DNA of 64,000 nucleotides, from NCBI GenBank assembly GCA_963920665.1, contig OY987265.1, forward strand, positions 21,581,001-21,645,000, given 5' to 3'. Positions 36,481 through 49,947 of this stretch are shown piece after piece. The position numbers and the translations under genes were made by a program. The notes below the pieces were generated by a model that did no database searches, had not been told where the DNA came from, and saw nothing but the letters and a program-made list of their open reading frames with translations. Numbering within the stretch: position 1 is the first letter of the stretch; every line of letters starts with the position of its first letter. The stretch comes from Straminergon stramineum (lineage: Eukaryota > Streptophyta > Bryopsida > Hypnales > Calliergonaceae).

Positions 36481-39400
36481 TTGAATTCGTTTCTTCCACA
36501 TAGGTACATATTGATTTTGGGAGATATATACAGAGTGATGATGGTGATTTTAGGTAGGGTGCGATTTTGGGTGTAGTACCAACCTCACAAGGCAAAATTG
36601 CTTCTTGTAAAGTCTCATTCCAAAACTTTGGGTCCAAGGAATTCACCACTGATAATAATAACTTAAGTCAATTTTTCTTTTGACTTAGTTGTGACATTAT
36701 TATTGTATGAAAACCTTTGCCGTGAATTGGTCAACACACTAAAAGTCTACCAGTCAATGATCAGAAAAAACCGGCAATTAGTTCAAAGTTAGCCGGTAGA
36801 TTTGGGAAAAAAACTGGTTGCATTTTGAAATTAAAGGATGCTAAACCGGGAAGAAATTTCTAGAACTGGAAATCAACCGGTGCCACCCAAAATTGGGAGG
36901 ATATTTGACTGCCTCCTTAAAATATTTGGGGGATTTTAGCTACCTTGCCCAAAAAATTATTGGCTAATACCTGGCTAATGAAGGTATGTTGCCATTGGAT
37001 ATCAACCTTTGCACTTGTGCTAAAGGCCTTAGTATGAAATTCTAATTACTAAAAATTGAAAAAAAAATGAAAAAAAATGAGAAACCTTACCAGCTCGCAG
37101 CTCATAGAGTCATGGCTTGCCACCTCGTAGCATTGCAGGGCACTTCCCGAAGTTGCTAGAGGAAAAACTTCGAAGTCGCATGAAAACATCCAATTTGGAC
37201 AATGTCATGTGATTGGCTTTAGGAGGACCTAACAAAGACTGTGACAGCATAATAGAAGAGGCCATTGACTTGTGGAATAATTCTTCTAAGTTTTACCATT
37301 TATATGCAAATCTTGTGCAATACCTTACAGGGGCAACAAAAGAAATATTTGAAGAATGTAAAATTGGTACTTCCTGAACTCTTTTGATTTCATGCAACCT
37401 TTTCATAACCATCCTCAACTTCATATTGCATGGGTTGGGGGGATCTTTGGCCTTCAAGTAGTGAAGGACTTTGTCAAGTTCAATTCTTGCTAAGGATGCC
37501 ATATTAATTAGTACTTTCATTTTTAATCTTTTTTTCTATATTTTATACAAATTTTGCAATTTAGCTGGTGCCAATTTCAATTTAGGGAAAATTTGCCAAT
37601 GAGAAATTGAAATTGGAGGAAATAAACCGGTACTTTTTGTGATTCAAAGGATGTAACCGGTGCCCATTGAAAAAAAACTGGTTCATTTTTGCGGAAGGAG
37701 GAAATCAGCTGGAGGACCTTGAAAAATTTCCCGAACACTACTACCAGTTCGACTTTTAGTTTTTACAACTGGCAGTATAGTAATTTTTCAAAAGAATGAA
37801 TGGCATCTGTGAAGTTACATTGGTTTTAACTTAAAAACATTGTGTGGTAGCCCAAAATTCATGCCCAATGTTGGGAATTGAATTTCTCCTGGCCAACACT
37901 GCTCCCAACACAAACAGAACTGATGCACAGAATGCCAAGTCTCAGGTGTTTAAGATAGTTGAGCTACTATCTCATTGGCCACAGTGTGGGTTGCCAAATA
38001 CTGTGATGCTCACTGATTCTCTTAGATCCCAAACAGATTTTTTGAAAAACGTACTGTAGTTTGCAGAATCTATTTACAAAATATTTTTCTGTTTGGAAAC
38101 ATGGAAGGGCAGGAAGCAAAAGTGCTAAACCCCTGCTGCAAAGTGGGCCATGCAGGGTGAATTTAGCCCTTCAGTTTGGGAAAACACAAAAAAAAAATTA
38201 TTTGCACATGATCAAAAAAATACATACAGAATCTGAATTCATATTTGGAATCAGAGGCCCCAAATGAGGTAGGACGGGTGGAGAACATAGAATTAACATG
38301 GCAGAAAATAGTGTTTTTGTTTCTGTTTTTGTTTTATTTTAAAAGAACACAAAATTCACCTTGAGTGGTACACTTTGTGGGATGGGTTTAGCATCTTGAA
38401 TATGCAAGTGTGTACATAGATTCCAATAGTAGGAAGGTGGAAGTTAGGAATTATTGATGGTATGGTATAGTAAATTTGGTGCACATCCAACAATACATTT
38501 GGGAATAAATCTTGTAGATTGTTGAGGCCATACAATTGGAATATTTGTGTAATATTTTGTGACCTCTTCATATTCATAGCCCTTTAAAGATAAAGCCTTT
38601 ATTCTAATGTAGCTAAAATAGATGTGAAATTGGATATTCTAACTTTTCTGACAATTCGTTGCAAGGATATATACAATGTTTTCTTGAATTTTGAAGTAAG
38701 AAAACACAATCTAGATGCTTGTTGAAATGTAGGCTTCTATCCTTTAGCCACAGGGTTGGATTTGGGTCTCTCTTTGAAATTTTGGAAATCCCCTTTCAGG
38801 GGGAGGTGCTTGGTTTTCCTTGAAAAGTGGGCAAAATTGAATTTTCAACCTCTCCTCTTACTAGTGTAGTTTTGATGCTCCCTATTGAGCTATAGGCCAA
38901 GTCTCTCTCCCAAGACAAACCAATCTTGATGACCATTCCTTGAAATGTTTGAGTTGGAAAAATCACCTACAAAGTAGAGTTTTTGTGCAAATCAAAAGTC
39001 TTTTACAGCTATGGATAGAAAAATTGACAAATGATGTGCATCACTTGTTTGATGTGGTTGTACATTATGGAGATACATTTTAGTGCTATCAAACTCTTAG
39101 AACAAAGAATGAATAAAAGTGTATTTCAAAACAAGTTTATTTTTTGGTCTCAAAAGCAATCTCAAAATGGTTGTTTGAATTTAATATTTAGCAACCTTCC
39201 AAATTAATAAAGGGGCTTTGATTCCAAATAGGAATTAGAATTTCCATATTTGATTACGAGTGATAAATAATCAATTCCATTAGAGGAGATTTCAAGGCAT
39301 TAAGAGACTCTTTGAGGCCCATTCCCAATCCTTTGAACTAGCCATTCATGGCTAGAATTAAAAAATAATTAATTTTAAAAAAAATAAGAAATTTAAAAAT

Positions 39401-39741
39401 TACTTATTTGATGTGGCAGTCTCTCAACAATGTCACACTACTTTATGGCAAAGTTCCTAAAGTTCCTACAATTTGAGAACTTGTGGTCTCTTAAAGGCCT
39501 TAAAACCGGCCCCAAAAATCCTCTAATGCCAAAATTTCCCAAAGTCTATTGGCAAGCTCTAAATTTTTCCTAGTCCAACAAACAACCACAAATGACACCA
39601 TCTAAAGGTAGGAAGACCTGAGATTGATCAAGCTCTAAAAGTGTCTTCTAATGCTGAGATAGATTTTTCTTTCTTCAATGCACCATCAATGTATCAGAAG
39701 TGTACATTTCAGAAAGTGGTGGACCATTTCTATGATTTGCA
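36481..39741. other. Gene-free sequence with diverged ACCGGT-rich direct repeats
   Basis: Similar strings (AAACTGGTT, AAAGGATG, AACCGGTGCC) occur at 36800-36900 and again at 37630-37700 in the same orientation. They lie between short inverted ACTAAAAGTC words at 36739 and 37760. This may be an old transposon, but the ends are too short to be sure. Confidence 0.35.
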
Positions 39742-40222
39742 TTTGAACTTTAAAAATTCATAATTAATTCCATGAAGCTCCAAAAAAAATCAAATGACTT
39801 GAGTTAGATACCAATTCCATTTTTCTTTCTATAAAAATTTATTGAAAAATAATTCAAGGAGGTTAGCTTCCACTCAAATGCAGCCAACTCTCAAGTTAAA
39901 CATACCTTTCTAGACCTCATAGACAACTCTTTGCAAAGTAGGGGCCTCCTCCCCGAGTGTATAAAGTCATCAATATCGAGTTTGAACTTCAAAAATTCAT
40001 AACTAATTGCAGGGAGATCCAAACAATATAAAAAAAACTTGGGTTAGATGCCAATTGCATTTTTCTTTTTCTTTTTGTAAAAGTTTACTCAAAAATATTT
40101 CAAGGAGGTTAGCTTCCCCCAAATGCAATCAGCTTTCAAGTTATCAACCTCTGGACCTCCTATGGACCTCCTACAGTAAACAACTCTTAGCAAAGCGGCC
40201 TCCTCCCCGTCGGTGCAGAGTC
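39742..40222 (+). repeat. Tandem duplication of about 235-240 bp
   Basis: Copies at 39742-39975 and 39981-40222 share TTTGAACTT.AAAAATTCAT, AGGAGGTTAGCTTCC and GGCCTCCTCCCCG in order, with indels. There is no coding content. It is a direct duplication of unknown origin. Confidence 0.75.
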
Positions 40223-43200
40223 AATACCCTGCCCCCTTCCCTCCCGCCCAGCTTGCTCCTGTAGAAGGCCCGGCTTAATCTTATCCTATTTTTTAGGACC
40301 GACAGGGTCAATCTCCAGAACCCCTGGCTGTGCTGCGTGTTCCTCACTCATCAGTCCTCCAGCTACCAGCAATCAGCACAGCTTTTGATGATGATCTCAA
40401 CGGCAATTGCAGTTGCAAGACCAAAATACAGCTTTTGTTTGCAAAAAAAGTGACCACACCAGCTGCCAGCTTTCTACTCCGTGATAACTCAACCGGCGCG
40501 ACCACTTTCCAAATCTTCGGGACAGCGGCTGAGGCGCTGCCAGAACTTAAACTCATCACGGCTTTAATTTCCTGTTGAATGGCTTGCTTGTCTGCCTGGA
40601 AAACTCGGAACGGAAGGACTGATAAATGAGCATTTCCGGGAACTGTTGGGACTGAGTGGGGAAGTTAAGCTCCATACGTCAACAATCGGCCGGTGGGTTC
40701 CGACGGATGTGCTTATGGTCTCCTACGAATATAACGGACGTCCGTCCCCATCTGCTTCGAATCTGTTCCACGATGTCTGGTCTGGTAGGCGACGCAGTGG
40801 GCCACGACAGCGGAGAGTCCTGCTTGCAACAAACACCTAAATTTATTAAACAGGGAGTGCAAATTAATTTCAGTACAGACGGGGAGGAAATGGAAGAAGG
40901 AATGGAATCCCCGGTGCTAAGTTAGTTGCGTGACTGTCATCATCGGAATCTACTAGCTAGGGTTTATCCAGTTTCAACGTTTTGTTTTGGCAGGTTTGCA
41001 CAACTTAGAACTTCTTATTTACGTCAAATTCGTGAGTGAAAGTCTGAGGGCAGTGGTGAAATTTGGGGTTGTCCTGCACCTTCTCCGAGAATGAAACTTC
41101 TATGAAGAATGAGAAGGTTATGGAGAGAAATGAAGAGCCAATAAGTTAGGAGCCCTTCTCCATGCAAATGGTAGGATTGACCCCTTTTGTGTCTTGTGGA
41201 GAACAAGAATGGAGAATGAGATTTACCTGCTCAAATTATGAAACTCCCCTCACTCTAATGACTTGGAATTTTTCTTCACATGCACAAAAGATCCAATTCC
41301 ATTTTTAGAATCCATATATCAAAAATCCCCAGAAAGTACAAACACCATCAAACTTTCCCTAAACTCCAACTCCCAATATCTAAACCCTAGAAAACAAAAA
41401 AACATGATATACCTTCAAAAATTGATCAAAAAAACACTAGTCTAACTCATAGAAGCACATAGTTGTGGATAGAGGCAAAGAGTACTCAAAAGCACGTCCT
41501 AAACAAGGGGAGTTTAGTATTGATAACACAAGGAACACACTTAAGGGAGAAACATTCTCGAGCAAAAATTCTTCAAGTCCAGTCTTCACCTCGAAATGAA
41601 AGAAACTTCTCAATCTCCAAAGAATGGGCCCTCCCCAATTTGAAGAGAGAGTGCCATGTCTTCATTCTTTGAAGAATGAGAATGGAGAGAAGAATGATGA
41701 CCTTTATTGATTGCAATGGTTGTTGTAATTAATGGGTAGTATCATACAATTGCATATTTGTGGGAGGGATGTTATCTCTAGTAGCTTGTAGGTCTTTTTT
41801 TAGGAGAAATTTTGTTAGATCTGAGAGAATCTGGCCTCTCTAGCTTTGTCCCTCCTCAAATTGGCTTGTGTAGTGAGGCTAGCAAGAGAAACACTAGTCC
41901 AAAAAAAGCCCTAGTAGCTTCATGTCAAAATCTACTAGACTTCATATTTTAGGATATTTTTAGATGTTTCCATTGTTCATTTGATTGAAAGATTGATACA
42001 GTCCATTGGCTTTGTTGATATTAAATCAACCTTTCCCCAACCTACCCATTAGTTATATATCATTAGATTGATAGTAAAAAGGTCTTAGGGCACTAAATAG
42101 TTACAGTACCAAAGTTAGATATTAAAGGTTTATATAGGCATCCAAGCTTTCCTAGTGACCAAACATGTCTTCAATGGTAAGGTTCTTACAATTCAACTTA
42201 GTGGCTCAAGGCATCCTTCACTCTATTAGAATCAATTTAGCTAGTGTTGCTATATAATTTACAAATTTTATACAAATCATAGTTGTTAAGTTTACACCTA
42301 TACATTTAAAAAATTTTCTTCTCTATCTTCTCAACAAATATTATAAAACCTATAGTCAAACTATACCATAATTTCACTTTCATGTAATATTTCATTTCAA
42401 GAAAATGCATACAAAATCTAATAACTATGACTTCAACAAGTGTGAAGAGCTTAGGCTTTAGGATAAGCAATCATTGCAAATAGCTTTAATATTATAGTAG
42501 CCACTTAGTAGGGACAAAGAAGACTAATTCAATGAAATAAATGGATGCCAAATTTTTGGAAATTGTGTTTTAAATTTTTTTTTTTTTTTAAACTTTTTTG
42601 GTACAAAAGATTTTTGGTTTTAGTATATGATAGACCTTCTCTAAACCATGCAAATTATTTGGAATCCATTTTTCTCATTGCAAGTAAAACCTTTTGTTTG
42701 CAAACCTTCATATCATGAGATTGAATATAGCAAAGCTAATTCAAAATACACCTTGGAATGCCATGATGATTTTCAAAGTTCTTTGCGTGACTTCAAGATC
42801 ATTTTCTTGGCTTCAAGTGTTTCTGTAATTTTAGTCCTATACATAACACTATAACACTATTGATCATCACTACAAATTTACAAATTTTATATTAATGTGT
42901 GCATTTTGATTAGTCCAATGGACCTAACATTGGATTGAAAGTTAGGCTAAAAAAATTTCTTGTTGTTTTGGAATTTGTAACATTATTCAACAATGTTGGA
43001 TCCCCACACTTAATTCTAAGAGATCAAATTTCTTCCAATTGAATGTCATATGCCCCAAATTCAACCATTTAGTCAAGCCCACCAAAGAAACTAGTACTTT
43101 GTATCAATTAGTCAAAATAACTATAAAGATATTAATGGGAAGAATGATAATAGATTTGAGAAATAGTTGGGCCTACAATCACCAAAAAAATTAATTCAAC

Positions 43201-44159
43201 CTAATTGTAGGCCATTGAAATCAATTATCTTTCGTCACAAGAACTCAATTGACATCGAGGCTTCATTTTAGAATAATCTTTTGTTGGTTGCAAAAAAGAC
43301 TAGAAATTATAAGTTTCATATTCTTTAAGGATTCTAATCCACCTCTTTGATTCCAAATACTTTTATAATGTCAATTTTGCATATAACTTTATATCACAAG
43401 TGATTGCCACAAAGTTGCAATTACTATTGAAGAGGAAGTTTTCAAGCACTAAGTTGTAGTGTGAGTGCATAGATATGAACATATGGGCCCCGGGAACCCC
43501 ACCCTCGCATTCTAGCTTTAGGCTATTCCATGATCTCTTTCCCAATAAACTCCATATTATCATGCACGTGTTAGGCATCTACATAACATTCTTAGCTACT
43601 TGTGAAAGAGTCTCTTTGCCTTCTTCACAAGCAACTGACAACCTAGGTATCTTGCGTGTTCTATTAATGAGTCTACAATAAATATATTACTTGGTTATTA
43701 GTGCTTTCAATGAGTCCTTTTACCCTCAAAGGACATGGGCCCCCATGACCAAGTTAATCACCAAAATGCTCCTATTATTGAACCAATAGGTGCATTATTT
43801 GTTTCTACAATGGAAAATGGAGTCATCCATAGGACACTTTTGGTCCTCATTGCCCTTAGGGTTTAGGAATGTCATGTAGAATTTAAAAAAGAAAAAAAGG
43901 AAAAAGAAAAAAATATCCCCCACCCATTTTGACATCTATTTTTAGAATTTTTTTTGCTGAAAGCTGCTGCCCGAGTAAAGTAATGATACCGAAGTAGGTT
44001 GCATCAGAGTCGACGACACAGACGGTGCCAGCACACCAAGTTTCCAGATAAACCAAGCTGCATGCAAAAGAAGACCGGGTTGCATAAAAGAAAAAGCGGG
44101 AGCTGAAACTAAGAAAGAAAAAAGAATGATAAAAAGTTACTTTTTTCCACAACTTTTTT
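40223..44159. other. Gene-free region with one GC-richer patch
   Basis: 40230-40900 is more GC-balanced and has overlapping small open frames without domains. The remainder is AT-rich with long A or T runs (for example around 42575). No gene is supported. Confidence 0.4.
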
Positions 44160-45046
44160 CAGATGGCCTGCGCGTGACCGTGCGCGAAACTGCGATCTGC
44201 ACATGCAGACCTCGCCATGCTTTATCCACGTCGAAGGCCCCCTGGGCCCGTGCGCCTCGCAACGACACCTGCCACTTTACGGCGGGCGCGAAGGGTCCGT
44301 CGGTCCGAGCTCTGGCGGGACCATGGACCGAAGTGCGGACTGCGGAGGGCCCTGCCTGCCCTGCAAGCCTCCGGGGGAAGCGCGGGGGACTAATAAGCTG
44401 AAGCTTTTTTTTCTTCCTAACCGGGAGGTAGATTCAGGAGTCGCAAATATCCTGACGACTAGTATGAATGAGATCGATTTGTTTACTTGTCTCCGACAGC
44501 TTGATTTGTCTTCCGATCATCACTCATTAGTGTCGAGTCCTAGACGAAAGTTTTTTGGTATTTTTTTCTGTTGTGGGTATTGATTTTTTGGAACGGATTG
44601 CTATGCAAATGAGTGTGTGTTGATACAGTTCGAGGTAGAATCCGTAGAGTGTTGTTGCTTCTTTGGTTTGGTGTCTGTGTGTGTGGGGCGTTACTTGTTT
44701 TATGTATGTGATTATGTTTATGGGTTGTCGTCCGAGTTGGAGAAAAGAATGGTGTATTGATATTCTGTGTTGAGGTAGCCCTTTAGTTTCGAAAGCGGTG
44801 GAGAGATTACTTGCTTTGGTTGTTGTCTGTGCAGGAGCGGGTTATCAATGTTGATATTCGAGGTTTCTGAATTTTGATGGTTTGGTGATCGGCCCAATTT
44901 GATGATGGGGAAACAGAGTACCGAATAGGATTTCGACTGATGATAGTGTTGAGGTTTTGGTTGACGGAATTTGGGCACGCAGTCGCAGGGTGACGAGCAC
45001 CACTCGCGACGCTTGACCGCGTCGGAATTGGCGATCGATTGGGAAA
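44160..45046 (+). promoter_or_regulatory. GC-rich upstream region or 5' leader of the TPR gene
   Basis: 44160-44400 is markedly GC- and CpG-rich against AT-rich surroundings, and leads to the ATG at 45047. An open frame at 44203-44583 has no domain and is probably leader sequence or an upstream frame. Transcription start and any leader intron cannot be placed from sequence alone. Confidence 0.4.
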
Positions 45047-47552
45047 ATGGGCGTGGAAGTCGCGTTCTGGAGCTCCACCTGCTTCGCACCGAATGCTGGT
45101 GGTGGTGCCTCCCAGCACGTCCTCCCCTGTCCTGTTCTCATTGATCTCGTTTTCAGCGACACCAGACGACCTTCGCGTCGGGTGGCAGCATCTTCTCGAA
45201 GAAGAACGAGGGCGCATCGCAACCGAAGAGTCATCTCCGCGAGCTCGGAGTCATCCGCCCCTCACCAGTCGTCCTCCTTCGGTGTGGAGCAACTAAGTAA
45301 CCGCGGCCTGGATCGTTCGTGCATTTGCAGAGCGAATTCGTTCGATGGCTTGCCGGAGCACGAGAGCGACGAGGATGGTCGCGGCAAGGAGAGCCTCGAT
45401 CACGCACCACGAGGCGTCAAGAATCAGAGGGATGGGCAGGGGGAAGAAGACGTGGACTCGAAGCGAACTTCCGTGGTCAGCCTGAAGTTCGGCTCCGCCC
45501 ATCTCGACGATTTTCGAAGATCGTCGTCAATCGATTTCGAGGACGAGTTTTTCACGAGGATGATGGCGCTGGAAGCCTCCCACCACGCCAGGGGCGAAGT
45601 TCGTGCAAGTCCAACTTTTTTCGACCCAGTGGCAAATGGCGCAGCTCTCAGCAGCGCGCCTTCTTCTCCGCAACAAGTCCCCGGCCAAACTGTGGATCCC
45701 GAGTCGCTGTGCGCCTTGGGCATGGGAGGCGTGCAGCTCCCGTCGTCCATAAAAAAGCTGCGACGACGAACTGTTGAGCCAAAAACACCATCGCAGCCAG
45801 AGCATCCCCAAGGCTGCGCCATCCGAAACGCCTTCTCCTCCATGGTGTACATGATCAAAGCCGTGCAGAGCCACGCGCTTCAGATTCGCCAGGTCTTGTT
45901 CTCCGAGTGGGACGTGCAGGAGGTTCTTCTTCTCGTGCACCGGGAGATGCACTCCTCCTTCGTCTGGCTCTTCCAACAAGTGTTCGCGTGCACGCCCAAG
46001 CTCATGGTGTCCGTCATGCTCCTGCTGGCGAATTTCACCGTCTTCTCCATAGGGGAGAATGTCGCCCTCGTCAGCGTCAGCGTAACCCCAGCCCCTATCG
46101 CTTTCTTCCTCTCCACGTACGGAAACCCAAACCCAAACCCACAAGCCGCGCTCGACCCCCACTTCGTCATGAATCCCCAAAACCCGCAGTCGCGTTCCTT
46201 ATTAGGTCCTTCCAGCGCTGGCTCCGGGGGGAACAACACGAACTCACCAGTGATTGCTGAAAACTTCGACGGAGACGCATGGCTGCACGGAGGCTCTGGA
46301 AACGCAAACTACGTGGTGTCGCAGAAAGAGTCTGTGCGTGACGCTTCGGCTCGTCTGGATGGGAATGCTAAGAAGAAGGAAGTGGAGATGCGGCATGAGC
46401 TTATGAAGGCGTGGGTGGAAAGCTCCATGAAGGAGATGAAGAGTAAGAGGGGTGAGAACAGTGAGCAGCAAGCGGTGCTGGAGCAGGAGACCATTCGAAG
46501 ATTAGTAGCCCCCGTTGTGGCTCATCTCGAATCGGACAATTATGCTTGCTTTGACCGCACGGATCTCGAGTACCAACATGCGCTCTCGAAAGATCCGTCG
46601 AATTCGCTCTTGCTGGCGAACTATGGACAATTCCTCTACGTTGTCCGCCATGACCATGATCGGTATGCTCATATCCAACGTTTCTATTCCCCTCTTTAGT
46701 TCTCAACCCTGGAATGTTCTCTCGTTTCTTCGCTTGTGTACTGATGAGCCTTGATAGATATGTTTGTGCGTTCGATCCCAGATCTTCGTTCTCTTTCTTC
46801 AAGTGTTTGCTCTTGTTCTTGTTCTTTCTTGTGATTTCATGTTGAATGCCTTAACTAAGGTAGACGTAATGGTATGTTTCAATTCCAGTGTTTCTTTCCT
46901 TCTCGTGGAGTTTCGCTCTTGTTCATTCTCTTCCAGAGGAGTGTTTGTGTTTTCCTTTCTTGTAATCCAGCATTCATGGCTCAACTTATGTAGACGTAAT
47001 GGTGTATTTCAAATCCAATGTTTCTCTCTTGTGGAGGGTTGCTCTTGCTTCTTTCTCTTTTGTGAAGTGTTTTGTTCTTTTTCTATGTTGTAAACGAACG
47101 TTCAATGGCGTAACCTAGGCAGAGATAATGGCTATATTCGGTTTCAATGTTTCTTTCTCTCTTTTCTCTTTTCTGTTCGTTTCCTCAGTTGTGACCGGAC
47201 ATGCCTCGACCTAATTAGACGAATTAGTATGCTCTATTCTAAGGTTTTGAGGTGTTCGCACTTCTTTTGTTGCAATCCGACAGTGAATGGCTTAAACTAA
47301 CTAGACATATGGTGTTGCAGGGCGGAGGGCTATTTCCACCAGGCCATGCAAGCGGATCCCCTGGACTCCGCCATTCTCGGTCGATTTGCGAGTTTTTTGT
47401 GGTTAGGGCGAGGGAATCGCTGGGCAGCCGAGCGAGCCTACAAGGCCGCCATGGCGGCCGATCCCGACAGCTCCTTTCCCGCAAGCAACTACGCGCATTT
47501 CTTGTGGCATGTGGGCGATGGCGGGGAGTCTCTGGGTCCCATGACGGTGTGA
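45047..47552 (+). CDS. Plant TPR-like superfamily protein with long N-terminal region
   Basis: There are two exons, 45047-46662 and 47321-47552. The junction splits an Arg codon (CG/G), and the protein is 615 residues. The C-terminus (about 495-615) has TPR-type helical pairs: DLEYQHALSKDPSNSLLLAN, YGQFLYVVRHDHDRAEGYFH, QAMQADPLDSAILGRFASFL, then ERAYKAAMAADPDSSFPASN and YAHFLWH. This matches the plant family with YAxFLW motifs. The N-terminal half is Ser/Arg-rich and acidic in parts (DFEDEFFTRMMALE), and a hydrophobic stretch at about 318-336 (PKLMVSVMLLLANFTVFSI) may be a membrane segment. TPRs bind partner proteins; the partner here is unknown. The start is the first ATG of the long frame. 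Overlapping antisense frames are shadows of its GC-rich codons. Confidence 0.88.
46735..47320 (+). repeat. Intron built of degenerate tandem units
   Basis: Within the 658-bp intron of the TPR gene, units around 46842, 46972, 47101, 47201 and 47283 repeat the pattern TTGTGAT..., TTSAATGGC, TTAACTAAGGTAGACGTAAT, then a T-rich tail. A more diverged unit lies near 46740. Spacing shrinks from about 130 to 82 bases. The last unit runs straight into the splice acceptor (TTGCAG at 47315-47320). Confidence 0.7.
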
Positions 47553-49118
47553 AATCTTACTATAGTGTAGACGGAGAATATTTCTCCCTAGTGTAAATCT
47601 TTGAAGGGGTTTATCAATCGGTGGGTTGTGTGCTGATGAAAAACCGTAACATAAGACACGAGTATGTTGGGAGTGGCATGGAGAGGCTGACGTTTGTAAT
47701 CTAGCAACTGCAGTAGCAGCCCTCACGGTGCAAGCTTTCAAGTTCTGCGAAGTATGTTTCCAGGCGCTAATGTAGAGAGACAAGCAGGCAACCTCGTTGT
47801 TGCCGCTGCCATTTTTTCGACAGGTGAGAGAGAAACGTGGAACTTGTTGTAAATTATAAGATGCGGACACTATGAAAGAGATTCCCCTTTTGATATCTCC
47901 ATCCATGCCTCTTTCGTATTTCTTTTTTCAAGTATTGCATACCGATTGCGACGGTGAAGACTTTCGTGAGCATTTGCGTCCCATAACAAGCACTTTTAGG
48001 TTTCTCAAAGATTCTCTTTTTGCAGTTGGAAAGAAAATGCTGTTGCAATGAGCAGGTAACATTGCAATCCTTCACAAATACTTTTACTCTTACGATTTCA
48101 GTTAAATTGAAAGGGAAGGTCACCGAGCTAGTTCGAGGTTGGAGATCTTTCGGGAGAGATTTACAGATGGTGACTCAGTATCAGGAAAACTACTTGCCAT
48201 GCAGATTCAGCAAATATGTAATGAATGTGTGTGCCTCTTGTGTATGCGTTGTTGGATTATTTGCAGACTTGGGAAATGGTTATTTTATTAGGGAGATACA
48301 TCCTGACCTCTTAAATATAATCTCGTCTGGACTCTGGTATCACATATTCGCATCCTTTGTTTCTCTGAACATGAGGATTAGTGACTGTTTTTTTTTGGCT
48401 CGAAGTATCCTTCTTGCATGGATAGAAATGTCAGTCCATTTCCCCTGGTCAAAAATGTTATGGGTGCATGCAAGTGTTGCAAAATGTTCACGTGAAGTAG
48501 TTGAATGTTTAAAGAATGTTGCAACCTCTGCTGTTTGACTTTGTCCTTGGGCCAATTGCTGAAGAAAAAATAATAGGAGTTCCTCCAATTTTCAAAACTT
48601 CAAAGTAGTTCTGGTGTGCACCTACTGTTCAAGTAAAGTATTCTAATTTGAAGGGGGTCTTATTTTTGAGGACTTGGAACTAATTGGAGAATTCTATCTG
48701 AATGTACATTCCACATGTCAGGAACTCAAGATGCATGTCTCTATAAGGAACACATGGCTATTAGGACTAGCAAGTTGTAGATATTTATAGACTTTAGTTG
48801 TAGTAATCATGACCACTCGAATATACTATACTTCTACTTCACTATTTTGAACTATATTGTAATATAATATATTTTTATTCACTTGGGAACACTCATCATA
48901 AGCATTGTAGATATCTATATCTTAAATGAGGTTTTGTTTTTTGTTTTTTGTTTTTTGTTTTTGTTTTTTTGAGTTACGGTGACATCTCTGAGCCCATGTG
49001 TTTTTTGGTTGTGTTCTTGATATTGTCAGAAATCCTTTAACAAGGAGGGGTGCATGGACTTTGTTTTGTGGCATTTGGACCTATGGCAAAAAAGATAGGG
49101 ATTATTGGATTTTTATGA
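47553..49118. other. Downstream of TPR gene, gene-free
   Basis: This presumably includes the 3' untranslated region. An open frame at 48020-48538 (+) lacks a domain. A (GTTTTTT)n microsatellite lies at 48931-48970. Confidence 0.5.
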
Positions 49119-49947
49119 TTAACCCCTAAATGTCTACACTAAATAGTGAAATTAGGTTGCCTTAACAATTAGGTTGCCTTACACCAAGGAAGTTGCTTTA
49201 CAAGTCATAAAAGTCAACAAATATTTCTACAAATATTTTCATTTGTACACTTAGAAGTTCATAAGACCCAATTACAATAATATTTAATTCAAAAGTAGTG
49301 CATTCTTGTACGAAAATTGTAAATATTTATTTAGTGTCAAATGTTGAGAAATTAGTGTGGGGCAACCTAATTTCACTATTTAGTGTAGATTCCTTTCTAG
49401 AATTGAAAATTTTAAAAAAAATCATTATAAAGTGTTATTTAGAAGAATATTTTGGAATTCATATACAAATGAAAGTTGTAGATTTCGATTTGTAGATTCC
49501 ATCTATATGATTAGATTCACCAATGCTATCACCAATCTTTTTTTTTTATAAATTTTGAAAGAGAAATTGCAAAATTCCTTCAAAATTCAATTACAAGCAA
49601 AATATTATGATTATTAGAGTAAAATTTGTTGGAATGGATTTGAAATGAGGTTCTATTCACGTGGTGATTCTTTGAAATTTTTGTGTTCTTCAAATCTATG
49701 ACCTCATTTTGGCAAATCTAGTTTCGAACTAAAGTCAATGCAATTTGACCACTTGACATATTTGCACATTTGTAATTTTAGAAAAATATTTACTCTAGTA
49801 ACACCAAATCCAATCCTTAGACAACAACAACTCAATAATATATCTCCATAAAGTAGAATAACTTTCATCCAAGTAGTTAGGAGGATGAAACTCGAGTTTC
49901 AATCTGTTCATTGTCCATAAAATGGACATTGGAGGCTTAGGGGCTAA
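49119..49947 (+). mobile_element. TTAA/CCCCTAAA element, copy A (578 bp plus a 251-bp insertion)
   Basis: It begins TTAACCCCTAAATGTC and ends TTAGGGGCTAA. If the element at 49137-49385 and one TA are removed, its length is 578 bp, exactly that of copy B at 50845-51422, to which it is a near-perfect reverse complement. It shares its outermost ends with the element at 19428-20068 but has a different interior. No transposase frame. Confidence 0.75.
49137..49385. mobile_element. Compact CACTAAAT-ended element nested in copy A
   Basis: The 249-bp element has left end CACTAAATAGTGAAATTAGG and a right end that is its complement, with 25 bp of perfect inverted repeat (through TTGCC). It is flanked by TA on both sides (49135-49136, 49386-49387). 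Copy B has the uninterrupted sequence (AAACATCCAGATTC), so insertion site and order are directly visible. Related to 24350-25692. Confidence 0.85.

Noticed and set aside
44718..46802. Several minus-strand frames of 120-217 codons and a second plus-strand frame at 45319-45777
   Set aside because: They lie over the TPR gene's first exon or leader and reflect its GC-rich third positions. No domain was found in any of them.
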